From Aphrocallistes beatrix (lineage: Eukaryota > Porifera > Hexactinellida > Sceptrulophora > Aphrocallistidae): a stretch of DNA of 64,000 nucleotides. A program made the translations under genes and the position numbers. The notes under the pieces were generated by a model. It saw only the letters and a program-made list of their open reading frames with translations, was not told the DNA's origin and searched no databases. The stretch covers positions 310,001-374,000 of the forward strand of contig OY725489.1 in assembly GCA_963281255.1 (NCBI GenBank). Direction: 5' to 3'. Shown here one piece after another: positions 11,649 through 22,204 of this stretch (the stretch's first letter is position 1; every line of letters begins with the position of its first letter).

Positions 11649-11990
11649 TCAGTTGCGGGCATCGCTTCTCGATTTTCTGGGATAGATCTGAGGGGACTCC
11701 TGTCTCTTCAGATCACCTGCGGGATCCGCTTCTATGTCCATTCTTGGGATTCCTGTGGTTTCCGGATCCTCGAACTTCCGTGGTTCTGCTAGAGTCGGAA
11801 TTATCTCGGCCTCCACTTCCTGTCTGGGTGCAGTTGAACTTGAGACTCTACACTTTTTCACCTTATCGAGGTGAACCATTTGTCTTTTCGTTCCAGGCGT
11901 AGTTTGACGTGCGGGATTCTTCTTTCTACGACGTCGTACGCTCCTGTAAATCTGGGTGACGGAGAATCTACTAAACTTTGGTCTGATCAT
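11649..11990 (-). mobile_element. Ty3/gypsy-like pol C-terminal fragment
   Basis: The 113-aa open frame contains a basic stretch (SVRRRRKKNP) and then GTKRQMVHLDKVKKC. This resembles the conserved end of gypsy-type polyproteins, where a '…VHxDRLK…' motif closes the integrase tail. An acidic, proline-rich C-terminus follows. No protease, reverse transcriptase or integrase core is present next to it. It is best read as a truncated LTR retrotransposon remnant. Confidence 0.55.
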
Positions 11991-12046
11991 ACATTTTGCT
12001 CGAAAATTTCGAAATAGGCGGCTATTATTATTAAAAATTAGTCAAG

Positions 12047-12454
12047 GTGCCCAGACTCATGCGGATATGAACTGTTCGCTAACCGAGTAGGGCATGCAAC
12101 GAAGCACGCTTGTATTTTAAAAGAATTATAATGATTTTAGATGTAACTCTTGAAAAACTCCACACCTTTTCACTAAGGTTAGAATCGACCAGGGATTTAA
12201 AATTACAGCTGACTCTAAGATTATTGACCAATAAGGACTAGACCTAACTTAACGGCATATAACAAGTTATAATTTACTTTCTAAACTCGACATATGATTG
12301 GCTGAAATAAAATTATTGCTATTTGTTATCACAAACATATACATTTTCAAAAACTTGACACTAATCCATATTTTCGTTTGAAACGAAACCTCTACGATTC
12401 CACTATACTATATTGAAAAACAAGTAGGAAAATACTTATAGTATTAAGATTCTA
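12047..12454. other. Intergenic; short direct repeat
   Basis: A stretch at 12047-12111 ('cagactcatgcggatatgaa … gaagcacgcttgt') resembles 13651-13713 ('gactcatgcatacatgaa … gaagcatgcttgt') in the same orientation. The two may bound an insertion. Nothing else is recognised. Confidence 0.3.
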
Positions 12455-12975
12455 ATCCATAATGATAGAACTTCTTTAAGGTAAGATAGAGGTATGAAAA
12501 AATATTAACCTTATAAGTTCATAAAAAAAGTGTTAAAACAATAGCTAGCCGCACTGCTTCCTACGGCCATGCTGTACCATCATTAAAAAATTTGCAATGT
12601 ACATTGCCGTAGGAAGCTTATGAAAAGTAGTTAGGTCATTGCCATTACGTTAATCAAAAGTGTTAAGGCTCATCCACCTTATCACCCATAGAACTAATAC
12701 AGTTTATAAAGTAGTGGTAAAGCCATGGCCTTTCCAGCTACACTGCTTCCTACGGCCATGCTTAGTTACCTGATGACAGGAAATCCCGAACAGATAAAGA
12801 TATAAATTCAGTTATGCGTACTGAATCTTCTCAGTACTAACAGCAGTACTAGTATCACTGATGCATACTATAGTACATATATTTAGTAACCTGATAGTGA
12901 GTTGATAAACTGTGGTCTATAATATTGGCTAAAAATAATCTACGTGCATTTAATTCATGAGATTCAGCTTAATAA
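12455..12975. repeat. Dispersed repeat R2, copy 1
   Basis: It shares long blocks in the same orientation with 32262-33265: 'cataatgatagaacttcttt', 'gcttcctacggccatg', 'ttacctgatgacaggaaatc' plus 'ccgaacaga', and 'gataaactgtggtc' plus 'taatattggctaaaaataat'. An internal inverted repeat (gcttcctacggc with gccgtaggaagc) could form a hairpin. A shorter relative lies at about 21240-21320. It is non-coding, and its element class is unknown. Confidence 0.6.
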
Positions 12976-13204
12976 AATAGATCACTTATAAAGCTATTTT
13001 CATCCGTATTTGTACTCCATTCAAGCCTTCCCTTGAAATGAGTTCGAAATTTCCGCTCTATGTATATCGAATCTCTGACGCCCACTCCTTACGCAGTATT
13101 CAAGTTAGAGCCCCCTCAACTTACTTTCTAAAGTTCGAATTTTGATACTAACTAATGTGCTTGGAAAAAACAAATGCAGTATTTCCAGTATAGAACAAAT
13201 GCAA
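12976..13204. other. Intergenic, nothing recognised
   Basis: AT-rich sequence without coding signal or clear repeat. Confidence 0.5.
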
Positions 13205-13395
13205 TCCTTACGAACATGGGTTTATCTAGGATTTCCCAGTCAGTCACTTTTTTGAAGGTGATAATAGTTATATACACCCAAACAGGGGTTTATCTTATGA
13301 CTCCATGGATGGTAGCAACTTAACACTAAAATCGAATCACACTGTAAGCACCTAAGCTCCTCGGAAGTTCCGGCAGAACACCTAGATAACCCTCT
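13205..13395 (-). repeat. Dispersed repeat R1, copy 2
   Basis: This is the reverse-strand relative of 855-1015. Read on the minus strand it gives a short Cys-containing peptide (…LRCLQCDSILVLSC…YYHLQKS…), better preserved than copy 1. It is possibly a relic of a coding mobile element. No known domain is recognised. Confidence 0.5.
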
Positions 13396-13727
13396 GCTTA
13401 CGACTATAAATAGAATACACTCCAGTACCACTCATTATTATTTGATACTGAAAAATGATCGACTCATGGTGGTCTGTGATCTCGCTTTTCTGTTATTTAT
13501 AGAATATTGTTATATTGAACCTAATGACTGTATAATAACATTGTTGAGAATGATTGTAACTGGCATATGGAATACGTATATAGTTATTAGCTAAATTACA
13601 CATTCTTTTGTTAGTAATCGAAATGTCTCTATTATAAGTATTATTGAAATAGCTTAGGCACTGTGACTCATGCATACATGAAGTGTTCACCAGCCACGAA
13701 GCATGCTTGTGATTAATGAATTATGTT

Positions 13728-14147
13728 TTAATGGAGAGAACATCTCACAACACTAGCACTGATAACATGACGCAATTAGGACATACTTAGTGGAGATTTA
13801 TTATGATAGTGAATAATGACAAATCCTCGCCTTCAGTCCATACAGTGGGAGATGAGGTGAACATGGATAATTGTATGAGTATATAAATAAGTAAAAATCC
13901 TATTCACAGATAGAATATTAGAAAAGAAACAATAAAACCTATAAGTCAAACTAAATGTTAAAGAATATAAATAACTAATATGTACATCAGGGAATATCCT
14001 ACATCACACACTAATGTTAAGCCTAGAGTCCTACGCTACTAACAGAGGAGTATCCTATGAGTTCAGAGATACGGAAAGTTAGGACCTACACTACACCTAT
14101 AGCTACTAATTATAACACACTTCACACTGTACACAAGAATAACACAT
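13728..14147 (-). other. 3' flank of gene B
   Basis: This is gene B's version of the conserved 3' block described for gene A, with the same order of motifs. It confirms that A and B arose by duplication of a unit longer than the coding region. Confidence 0.6.
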
Positions 14148-14606
14148 TCAATTGTCCTTCTGGTAATTGATGAGAATGTCATCTTTGGGTTTAGTTTTCT
14201 CCCCTGAGTGGAGGGTGTATTCAGAGGGAATTTTGTGACTAATAGGCTTTCCTGATATGTTTTTGAAATCTGGGTGAGTACTTTTAATTAAATGCGTAGG
14301 GCGGTAATCAACCTTCAGTTTATCTATCTTATCTCTGATGTCTCTTTTCCAGCTGAATGGACAGCCCTTGTCACATTTTCCTCTCGCGGTAAAAATATCA
14401 AAGCATCCTTCTGTAGGTTCGTAATAAAAATGTGAAATGACATTCTTAATACCAAATCCCATCTTCCAATCGCTTTGTGTAGTTGCTGTAGCTAGACCAT
14501 GCAACATCGCTGATCCAGTACCATCACCACCATATGTGGTAATGGTATCAATAAACTCCTGTATGGCCTCGCCTTCTGTGGTGAATTCAGAACTGTTCGG
14601 ATATTT
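14148..14606 (-). pseudogene. Out-of-frame 3' end of gene B
   Basis: This segment continues gene B's protein in another frame (…NSSEFTTEGEAIQEFIDTI…, then GGDGTGSAMLHGLA, ending NYQKDN stop). It matches the last ~150 residues of gene C, the second half of the VWA-like domain plus the tail. One base is missing in B near 14605, where C has 'tggaacaatttccg' and B 'tggaaaatatccg' (minus strand). This section is therefore not translated with the rest unless the base loss is an assembly error. Confidence 0.8.
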
Positions 14607-17600
14607 TCCACACATTCCTTTTCACTAACTGCATGTCCGTGATAAACGATAACCCTGAAATACGGTGTTCCCCCAAGTGCAGCGTCTACCATAAAATCTG
14701 AAACCCAATTTTTAATGTGATTTATAGTTTCACCCATCAGATCGGTCCCATCAATAACAAAGCAGACGTAGTATTTTTGATCAAATAAGGATTCGTAGAT
14801 CTCCCTAGGAGAAGTGTAAGGAATGTATGTAATCTGTCTATCTCTTTTTTCGTAATAGTTGAGTATTCCTCTTCCGAAAATATTCCAGATCTTTTTCATT
14901 CTATCTCGATTCTCCTTTTGTAAAGCTATATATTTTTTATCTGTAGGAAGGTTCCAGTCCCACTGATTGCACTTCTCTTTAAACTCAGACCACTTCATGT
15001 TCTGTCCTGGAATGGGCATTGGTGAATCTTCCTTGTAGTCTTCACACATTAGCAATATCGCAGTTTTATCTTCATCAGTATTCCAGACGTTCCCTCCCAT
15101 TGAGCATATCTGATGACCTGTCAGTATTTGACACTTCTCCTCTTGTGGATGAATTTCTTTTTCACAGAATTTACCGCAACTAGGACACTGACATAAACAG
15201 TTAGTGATGCGTGCTTCAAACTTTTCTTTCGTATCTTTTAAAATCTTCTCATAATCAGCACTAGTTACTTTGTATTCATAGCAATTTAATGTACGCAGGA
15301 ATTCCTGAACGTACATTCTGATGTTGAAAATAGCCCCAGTACTCCTGAACATATTCGTATCGGTTAGTATTTTAAATATTTTTTCATCCAGTACTTGAGA
15401 TGGATCATGTGGTTTTTCAAATAGTACGTATGTGTCGTGATGCCTCATCATTTTCACACCATCTACTTCAAATACGCCAGTGAAGAATTGTTTGAACTCT
15501 TCTGGACTCACTTTGGGGTTGAGGTACTTTTCCAGAAATAGTACCATCGCTTTAAACGGTGCTTCTTTTGTTTTAAGATCTGAATCACAAGCAGATTCTT
15601 TTGTTGCTGCTCCAGGAGCTACTTCAAAGTTACTGTCCGAATCTGTTCCTACTTCAAGGAGTCGATCTTTTTCTTTGCACATTTCTTCAAGCAGCTTTAA
15701 GAATTTCTGTAAAACATCTTTAATTATTGATATTTGTTTAGTAAATTTAATTTTCATATTTGCAAAAATTTTGGGAAAAAGTCTTTTTGAGAGTTTTTTC
15801 CATTCTTCCTGGTACAGATTTTTCAGAGTTTGAATCCTATTACAGATGAACTGAACAACGAAGTTGTCTTCTTCAATTGGTAGGCTAGGATATGGGAAAT
15901 CTTCGGGGAGAGTATCTGGAATAGGTGACATTCTTATTAGTGGCTGGTTTTGAGCTTTGATTCGATTTAGAAGATGAGTTTTGAATGCTTTCAATCTTTC
16001 ATCTTCTAATGACTTGCTTGCATATTGAAGCTTTTCTGTAACCTTGTCATTTGCTAGAAGCAAAATCTTTTTATGTGAAAGTATTTCTGCTTCCTTTTCG
16101 AAATAGTCTTCATAAATGCAGCGTTCAAATGCTGTGTTAACTCCGCTGCAAAGAGCAGCCAGGAAATCGGCAGCGAATTTGTTTGCGAATATCTGATCAC
16201 TCTTTCTCATTTCTTTGCGGTCCCAGTTTCCTCTGGCTAATATTCGATTTTCAATTTTTTGCAAGAAATACTTGAGATCATTTCCCTTTTTCTCCTTCTC
16301 TTTCGATTTGTCCTTTCTTTGTTTCTCAAATTTTGCATTGAGAACTGATTTGAATGCAAGAGCGAACGCTAGCGTTGATATCTTCTTCTCAGCTGCATTT
16401 GTCAATTTCGCATCGATAAAATTGATTTCATAATTCACGAGTTTACAGATGCGACATAAAAAATCCACGATCTCCTTCAAGGTTGAGTGAGAAACCGTCT
16501 GATCGATTTCAGTGAATTCTTGTACGCGTTTAGAAATATCAATGATGAGTTTTTCCCATGTGCTTCTCTCAAGATTAGTTGGATCTTTTAGTTTGGAAGC
16601 TAGCAGCAGTATTTGCTTTCTCTTCACAGGATTCCAGATGATGTCAGGATGGTTGTAATAACCAGAACAATATCTTATTAATGGATAACATTCTGCTGGA
16701 ACATATTTTCGAAAATCGAGATCAGGTTTCTTGTCACAAACTTTTGTAATGTATAATGACTCTTTGGATAAGTATTCACATTTTGATCTCCCTGGGTATG
16801 GTGTCATATCCTTTAGAGGTTCTCTGTTCTCTCTCCAAGGATAAATAAACTGATCAGCTCCTGAAAAGATATTACTCTCATCGCGAAACTTCGAAAGTAT
16901 TTCTTTGTTAAGTTCTTCTATTATCTTATCCATGTTAAATTCAAATTTACGAAAGAAATCATAAATTATGTTCTTGTTTTCCATTGTTTTTGATTCCAAT
17001 CTGAATACTTGTACAAAGTACAAATCATCAAATTTTTCGTCAATATCAGATTCTTCTTCTTCTTTTGCATTGTCAATGAAACAGCTAGCCCAGACTCTTT
17101 CAAACTCTTTCTTTCGTTCCTCTATGCTTAACTCCAGATATCTGTCAGCATTTTTCTCAATAGTCTCTTGAAACTTTGTCATTTTCTCTGTTAGTTTTAT
17201 TTCAGTCAATCTAGCTTTGATTTCGAATTTAAGTTTATCTTTAAAAATCTTTTTCTCGATGTAAATTAGTCTGTTCAAGTTTAACTTAGCTTCATCACAA
17301 ATATATCCCATTCTCTTGAGTAAGGAATCATCTTTACATTCTGCTTCAAAGTCTTTTAGAGCTTTCTCCTGATTTTCTTTGAATAGAATGTCCAGCTCTT
17401 TCTTCACATCTTCAAGAATCACTTTGGTAGGACTCGATCTGGTAATTGCTTTAATCTTTTTAATCAATTCTTCTGTCATATTTTCATATTTTTCTCTCTT
17501 GGAATAAATTGTGCTTTTCATTAAACCGGCTACTATTGTATCGAGTTTGTTGCTAGACTTCAGTTCTTCTACATTTCTGTATTTCACTATGTCTTGGTAT

Positions 17601-20600
17601 TTTATGATAGTGTCCCAAATAACTCCAGACATCTCCAACCATTCACTCATTGTTTTGAATGGTGTTTCATTAGCAGAGGTATCAGCTTTTAATTGGTGAA
17701 TAATGGACAAACGCAAATCAGCACATCTATTTGCGAAATCGATTGTAGGGTTTGACTTGCATAATTTTGAGTCGAATAACTTGGTGATTTGAGTGTTCAG
17801 AGATTCTGAGTTGAATGCTGAGGGAAGAACAAACAAGTTTTTCTCTAACACTTCTATTAAATCTGAAATTTTTAATCCTTCTGTTCCCATTACAGACTCT
17901 TCATTGAGTTTCTTTAAAAGGGTGTTGATCGAACTTAAACGTCTGTTTCGATTTGGATTTGGATCTGCTTGTTGATTGAGAACGAAGAATATTTTGGGCG
18001 CTTTGACCTTACTCACTTTCAATTTGTTGAGAGAGTAAGCACAAATTTGTAAAAGATTTCGCATTTCTTCTCCGATTTCTCCTTTCACATTAATAATAAC
18101 TACCTGTGACACCGCTAAACAGAACAACACCATTGTTCTGTCAAAGTGAATGCAAGAAGTATCCTGAATCGTTTTTCCTTTTTCAATTGTGTCCAGTCCT
18201 TCTGTATCGAGAATGAGGAAATGATCAGAGTTGTTGATTGGTTGACTGAGCTTTGAAAGAGATGCATATATTCCTTTGGTGCACCTGCCAGCACTAGTCA
18301 AGAACTTACAACCGAAACAGTAGTTCAGTAGCGTAGACTTCCCAGAACTCTGAGGTCCGAATATGCTCACCACTATGGGCGGTCGTTGCTTATTTGCAAT
18401 TTTGGTATTTTGATAAAACTGTTCGTCATAGAATTTGGACAAGAGAATGTTGATGTCTTGATTGAAGAATATGAGGTTAGCTCCATTAATCAACTCGAAT
18501 GGTTCTCCCCTCTCCACGTGGTTACTAAAATTCGATGAAAAAGTTTCAAAATATTTACTCACTGGATTTCCTTTATCAACGTTGAAATTGTATTTATTGG
18601 AAAGCAATGCTTCTCTCCAGAGAAGTTCTAGAGTGAAAGGCGTTTTGTCACTTCCAACAAGTAACTTTTTGGGAAATATGTTAAGTTCTTGTAACAATTT
18701 CCACAAAATGAGGGTTGAATTTTCCTGACTTAGAATTTCATTGAATTGCCATACAATTGCACTCATTTCAGCATTTTCAAGATGATTAGCGATAAGTTCA
18801 CATTTTTCGTTTAACTCATCGATAATCTTTTGGTCTGTTTGGATAGATGCTTCGTAATAACAACGCATGTACTCAACAAAATGTGGATAGTAACTCAAGG
18901 ATGAGAAATTAACTTCACTTCTATCCTGAATGTTTGTAAAGATGCTATTCATTACACTTTCAATCAATTCTTTTTCTACATTCATATTATCCCAGCAACC
19001 ATATTGAGTGATCATGTTTTCTAGGAAATTGCTTCCAACCAATCTTGTGCTGGTACCTTTCGAATGCAAGATTTGATAACCAATCTCTCTCAGATCTACC
19101 AACAATACTTCATCACGGTTGATCAGATTAGGAATGAAAATGACAGTAGCATTATTACGATCTAAAGTAACTTGTTCTGTCCTCAGATCACTTCCTGTAT
19201 AATCCCGAACCAACACATATATATGCTTAGTATTGATTGTCATTGTATTTAAGCTTTCTATCAAGCGAGAATAGTTCTCTCTACAGTCAGAGAAGCTGAC
19301 ATGAATTAATGCAATATCTAAGTTATGACAAATTTCCCAAATGACATTAACATTTGAACATCTGTGGCAGTCTAAGTAAGCCCATTGAGTTGATTCATCG
19401 ATAACTCTTTGTCCAAAGAGATTTTTAGTCATCTGAATATCGATGGAGCCTAAATGGAATGGACTGTTCTGAGGACTTCCTCTAACAAAATCAGTTTCAA
19501 ACATTAAATCCAGTAGATAGGATTTCCCAATCGGATTCCAAGAAGCCCATCCTAACCCAAATGAAACCAAACCACTGAACTGTTGAAGAGAGTACCAGAG
19601 TTCTTTACAGATTTCGAATTGACAAGATGTTTGTTCTGGAGGATAGGGACTGAGTATTGGATAGTAGAATGGAACTGGATTACTGAACGAATAATGTTCT
19701 ATACAGAGACCTCTGACTACGGGATCTGACTTTTGGAAGATTAAGTGGAATAAGTCTAGTGTAGTTAGTGATATCTTAGTTATCTTAGCGAGTATCCGTG
19801 TGATTTCTTCTAATGGCAAACTGCACTTCAGATAATAAAATGCCAGAGGTAGGAGTTCATTAAATACCTTCTTTGGTGATCCACTCAGATTCTTGGCATT
19901 CTGTACTATAGTATCAGAAGAGTCTGAAATGATCATTCTGTATTGAGTATGTGATATTTGCATATCTGATAGAAATTTTGCTTTCAAAAATTGAATTCGT
20001 ATGAATTGGTTCTGTGCGCAATAAAGCATGAGTTGTTTGTCTGGGGCATGCTGTAAGAAATAATCTCTGATCACTCTCTCCATTACGTTCAGTTTTACGC
20101 TGAGTTTTTTTGTATTCTCAATACTACTTGCTCTGATACATGTCTTAGCTTCGATACTTAATGTCTTGATTTTGAAGAAGTTTTTTGATTCCTCGAATTT
20201 CATGAAATAATTCTTGACAGCTCTGTGTTCACTTTCATTTTTTTTAAGTAATTCGAAGCAAATCTTTTCTTGTAGATCCATGTCTTTTTTCCTGATCATT
20301 TCTCTCAGTTTAACAATTGGATACCTTCCAAAGTGCTCACTAATGATCGCTAAAACTTCTTCTCCATCTTTTCCATTGAATAGTATGAATTTGTTCTCAA
20401 CATGTTCCTTGATCTTCTTTTGGGATATTTTCAAATCTTCTGCAATGTTTTTCATTGGAGAACCAGCGTCTAAATGCTCTTTTATTGTAACTTTTTCGGA
20501 TTCTGTTAAAGGAATTGTTTCCGAATATTCCAAGTAAGCTGATACGACATTATCGTCAATTCCATTCACTAAGGCAACTTCTTCTAGACTTTTCAATGGA

Positions 20601-20911
20601 TTTTTTTCAATCAACAGTTGAAATTCCTTAATCTGTTTACTTGATATCTGTTTTATCTTAAACGCATTAAATACTTCTAATGCTTCTTTTGCAACATTGA
20701 CATCTATTGAGAACCTTTCTGCTAAAGCTTCTGGATGATTTAAATACTTTTTCCCATATTCGATTATAATTGATACAGTTTTTGTATTCAGGTCCAAATG
20801 GAAAAGTTCATCTTCTAATGTTTCTTCTTTTTCATCCTCTGAATCTGTGTGAATAGAATTCTTTCCATACGACCAAGCAGACACTGCCCAATCTGTTATC
20901 CTTCTAGCCAT
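14492..20911 (-). CDS. VLIG-like GTPase gene B, C-terminally frameshifted
   Basis: This is a single-exon frame of 2139 aa, close to gene C. In order it encodes three HTH-like units (about residues 40-180), a degenerate G-like module (…GLGWASWNPIGKS…, about 455-520), and a G domain with P-loop GPQSSGKST (about 850), DTEGL (about 900) and NQQADP in the G4 position. A long helical, lysine/glutamate-rich region follows (about 1100-1800), then the Cys/His cluster CPSCGKFCEKEIH (about 1905-1935) and the first half of a VWA-like domain (CFVIDGTDLM, about 2045). After …KECVEN the frame shifts and adds about 35 unrelated residues. The VWA-like domain is thus cut in half. By family it should be a cytosolic large GTPase induced in immune responses. 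It may be partly functional or a young pseudogene. Confidence 0.85.
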   Translation of the reverse strand: MARRITDWAVSAWSYGKNSIHTDSEDEKEETLEDELFHLDLNTKTVSIIIEYGKKYLNHPEALAERFSIDVNVAKEALEVFNAFKIKQISSKQIKEFQLLIEKNPLKSLEEVALVNGIDDNVVSAYLEYSETIPLTESEKVTIKEHLDAGSPMKNIAEDLKISQKKIKEHVENKFILFNGKDGEEVLAIISEHFGRYPIVKLREMIRKKDMDLQEKICFELLKKNESEHRAVKNYFMKFEESKNFFKIKTLSIEAKTCIRASSIENTKKLSVKLNVMERVIRDYFLQHAPDKQLMLYCAQNQFIRIQFLKAKFLSDMQISHTQYRMIISDSSDTIVQNAKNLSGSPKKVFNELLPLAFYYLKCSLPLEEITRILAKITKISLTTLDLFHLIFQKSDPVVRGLCIEHYSFSNPVPFYYPILSPYPPEQTSCQFEICKELWYSLQQFSGLVSFGLGWASWNPIGKSYLLDLMFETDFVRGSPQNSPFHLGSIDIQMTKNLFGQRVIDESTQWAYLDCHRCSNVNVIWEICHNLDIALIHVSFSDCRENYSRLIESLNTMTINTKHIYVLVRDYTGSDLRTEQVTLDRNNATVIFIPNLINRDEVLLVDLREIGYQILHSKGTSTRLVGSNFLENMITQYGCWDNMNVEKELIESVMNSIFTNIQDRSEVNFSSLSYYPHFVEYMRCYYEASIQTDQKIIDELNEKCELIANHLENAEMSAIVWQFNEILSQENSTLILWKLLQELNIFPKKLLVGSDKTPFTLELLWREALLSNKYNFNVDKGNPVSKYFETFSSNFSNHVERGEPFELINGANLIFFNQDINILLSKFYDEQFYQNTKIANKQRPPIVVSIFGPQSSGKSTLLNYCFGCKFLTSAGRCTKGIYASLSKLSQPINNSDHFLILDTEGLDTIEKGKTIQDTSCIHFDRTMVLFCLAVSQVVIINVKGEIGEEMRNLLQICAYSLNKLKVSKVKAPKIFFVLNQQADPNPNRNRRLSSINTLLKKLNEESVMGTEGLKISDLIEVLEKNLFVLPSAFNSESLNTQITKLFDSKLCKSNPTIDFANRCADLRLSIIHQLKADTSANETPFKTMSEWLEMSGVIWDTIIKYQDIVKYRNVEELKSSNKLDTIVAGLMKSTIYSKREKYENMTEELIKKIKAITRSSPTKVILEDVKKELDILFKENQEKALKDFEAECKDDSLLKRMGYICDEAKLNLNRLIYIEKKIFKDKLKFEIKARLTEIKLTEKMTKFQETIEKNADRYLELSIEERKKEFERVWASCFIDNAKEEEESDIDEKFDDLYFVQVFRLESKTMENKNIIYDFFRKFEFNMDKIIEELNKEILSKFRDESNIFSGADQFIYPWRENREPLKDMTPYPGRSKCEYLSKESLYITKVCDKKPDLDFRKYVPAECYPLIRYCSGYYNHPDIIWNPVKRKQILLLASKLKDPTNLERSTWEKLIIDISKRVQEFTEIDQTVSHSTLKEIVDFLCRICKLVNYEINFIDAKLTNAAEKKISTLAFALAFKSVLNAKFEKQRKDKSKEKEKKGNDLKYFLQKIENRILARGNWDRKEMRKSDQIFANKFAADFLAALCSGVNTAFERCIYEDYFEKEAEILSHKKILLLANDKVTEKLQYASKSLEDERLKAFKTHLLNRIKAQNQPLIRMSPIPDTLPEDFPYPSLPIEEDNFVVQFICNRIQTLKNLYQEEWKKLSKRLFPKIFANMKIKFTKQISIIKDVLQKFLKLLEEMCKEKDRLLEVGTDSDSNFEVAPGAATKESACDSDLKTKEAPFKAMVLFLEKYLNPKVSPEEFKQFFTGVFEVDGVKMMRHHDTYVLFEKPHDPSQVLDEKIFKILTDTNMFRSTGAIFNIRMYVQEFLRTLNCYEYKVTSADYEKILKDTKEKFEARITNCLCQCPSCGKFCEKEIHPQEEKCQILTGHQICSMGGNVWNTDEDKTAILLMCEDYKEDSPMPIPGQNMKWSEFKEKCNQWDWNLPTDKKYIALQKENRDRMKKIWNIFGRGILNYYEKRDRQITYIPYTSPREIYESLFDQKYYVCFVIDGTDLMGETINHIKNWVSDFMVDAALGGTPYFRVIVYHGHAVSEKECVENIRTVLNSPQKARPYRSLLIPLPHMVVMVLDQRCCMV

Positions 20912-21200
20912 CTGATATAATGTTTGCTAATCAATTATAATGAGGACAACTGTATTGTTGGTGAATATTATTAAGCTAGTATTGGCTAATATTTTAGGAA
21001 ATTGGTGTTAAATTATTCTCGGAAATTTATTTTAAGTTTTGCGAAGAAAAGTCCTTCGTCGATGTAGTTATGTACAGAGTTGAATTTGAATATTGGTTAG
21101 AACGTATAAAAATACACAAAACTTGCCTACGATCAGAGTCAGATTTCGGGAAAGTCAAATCGTGTAGTAAAACTACACGATCCGTACCAAACCTGAATCA
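20912..21200 (-). promoter_or_regulatory. Conserved 5' flank of gene B
   Basis: It is homologous to the A and C upstream regions, with 'gtgaatattattaagct' and the 'ggtgttaaatta' block at the same spacing from the ATG. Probably promoter and 5' UTR. Confidence 0.45.
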
Positions 21201-21889
21201 CCATTAATTGATATGAAAAATGATTACGTAGTCTGAACAGATGAAAATATTAATTCAACTAAAGTACATTGAATATTCTCGAGTACTACTTATTAACAGT
21301 AGTATCACTGATGCATACATATATGTTTAATAACCTACCTAACTCCAATGGTGGGAGGGTATAAGAAAATGTGTGACATAGGGAGGGGAATTTGTTGGAT
21401 TGAGGATCTGACGACTCCTATAATGATGCTCGTCTATTATCGATTGCTCTGTTGCGTAACCCCCCTTCCATGGAAACTTCTCTAGAATGAGGATTGGGAC
21501 AAAAGTTATACGCTACCTAGTTATACGCTACCTAGTTTTTGAAAGCATCTCACACCATGGATCTTTTTATTCTCAAGCCCAATAACATAAAATCTTAGTC
21601 CCATAACATAAAATCGAAGTCGGTAAATTATTGGACCATGGATAAAGTAGTATTCTCAAACATTTTCATAGCATTGAATATATCTACCTTCTATTGCATG
21701 ATAACTCGCTAAGCCAAAAAAAATGTATTACCAGTTGGGATATCATATATCAGTGAAATTGAATTCGGAGGGGATTCTTTACAAACTAGTTCTACAACCA
21801 AGAATAATCAATGACAAGTGCCTCATATGGGGGAGTTCTCTTTTAGTTGAACTCCACTGTAACTTCAGAACAATATACATTTATAGCAA
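21201..21889. other. Intergenic between B and C
   Basis: It holds a short relative of repeat R2 near 21240-21320 ('agtatcactgatgcata'). There is also a direct doublet of 'ttatacgctacctag' at about 21508-21537 and two 'cataacataaaatc' copies near 21580-21615. No gene. Confidence 0.5.
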
Positions 21890-22204
21890 ATTATGTCTAA
21901 TCCTCACCTTCAGTCCTATTGTGGGAGATGGAGTAACCATGGATAATTATATAGGTGCGTAAATGGATTATATTAAAAATGAAGCAATCAGTCCCATTGT
22001 TAGCTAAATGTTGTAAAAGAATATATATATAACTAATATGTACATGAACAAATATCCTACATCACACACTAATGTTAAGCCTAGAGTCCTACGCTACTAA
22101 CAGAGGAGTATCCTATGAGTTCAGAGATACGGAAAGTTAGGAACCTACTACTACACCTATGCTGAGAATTATAAGACACTAAACACTGTACAAGAATAAC
22201 ACAT
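21890..22204 (-). other. 3' flank of gene C
   Basis: This is the third copy of the conserved 3' block ('aatgttaagcctagagtcct', 'gagatacggaaagttagga'). Probably 3' UTR. Confidence 0.6.
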
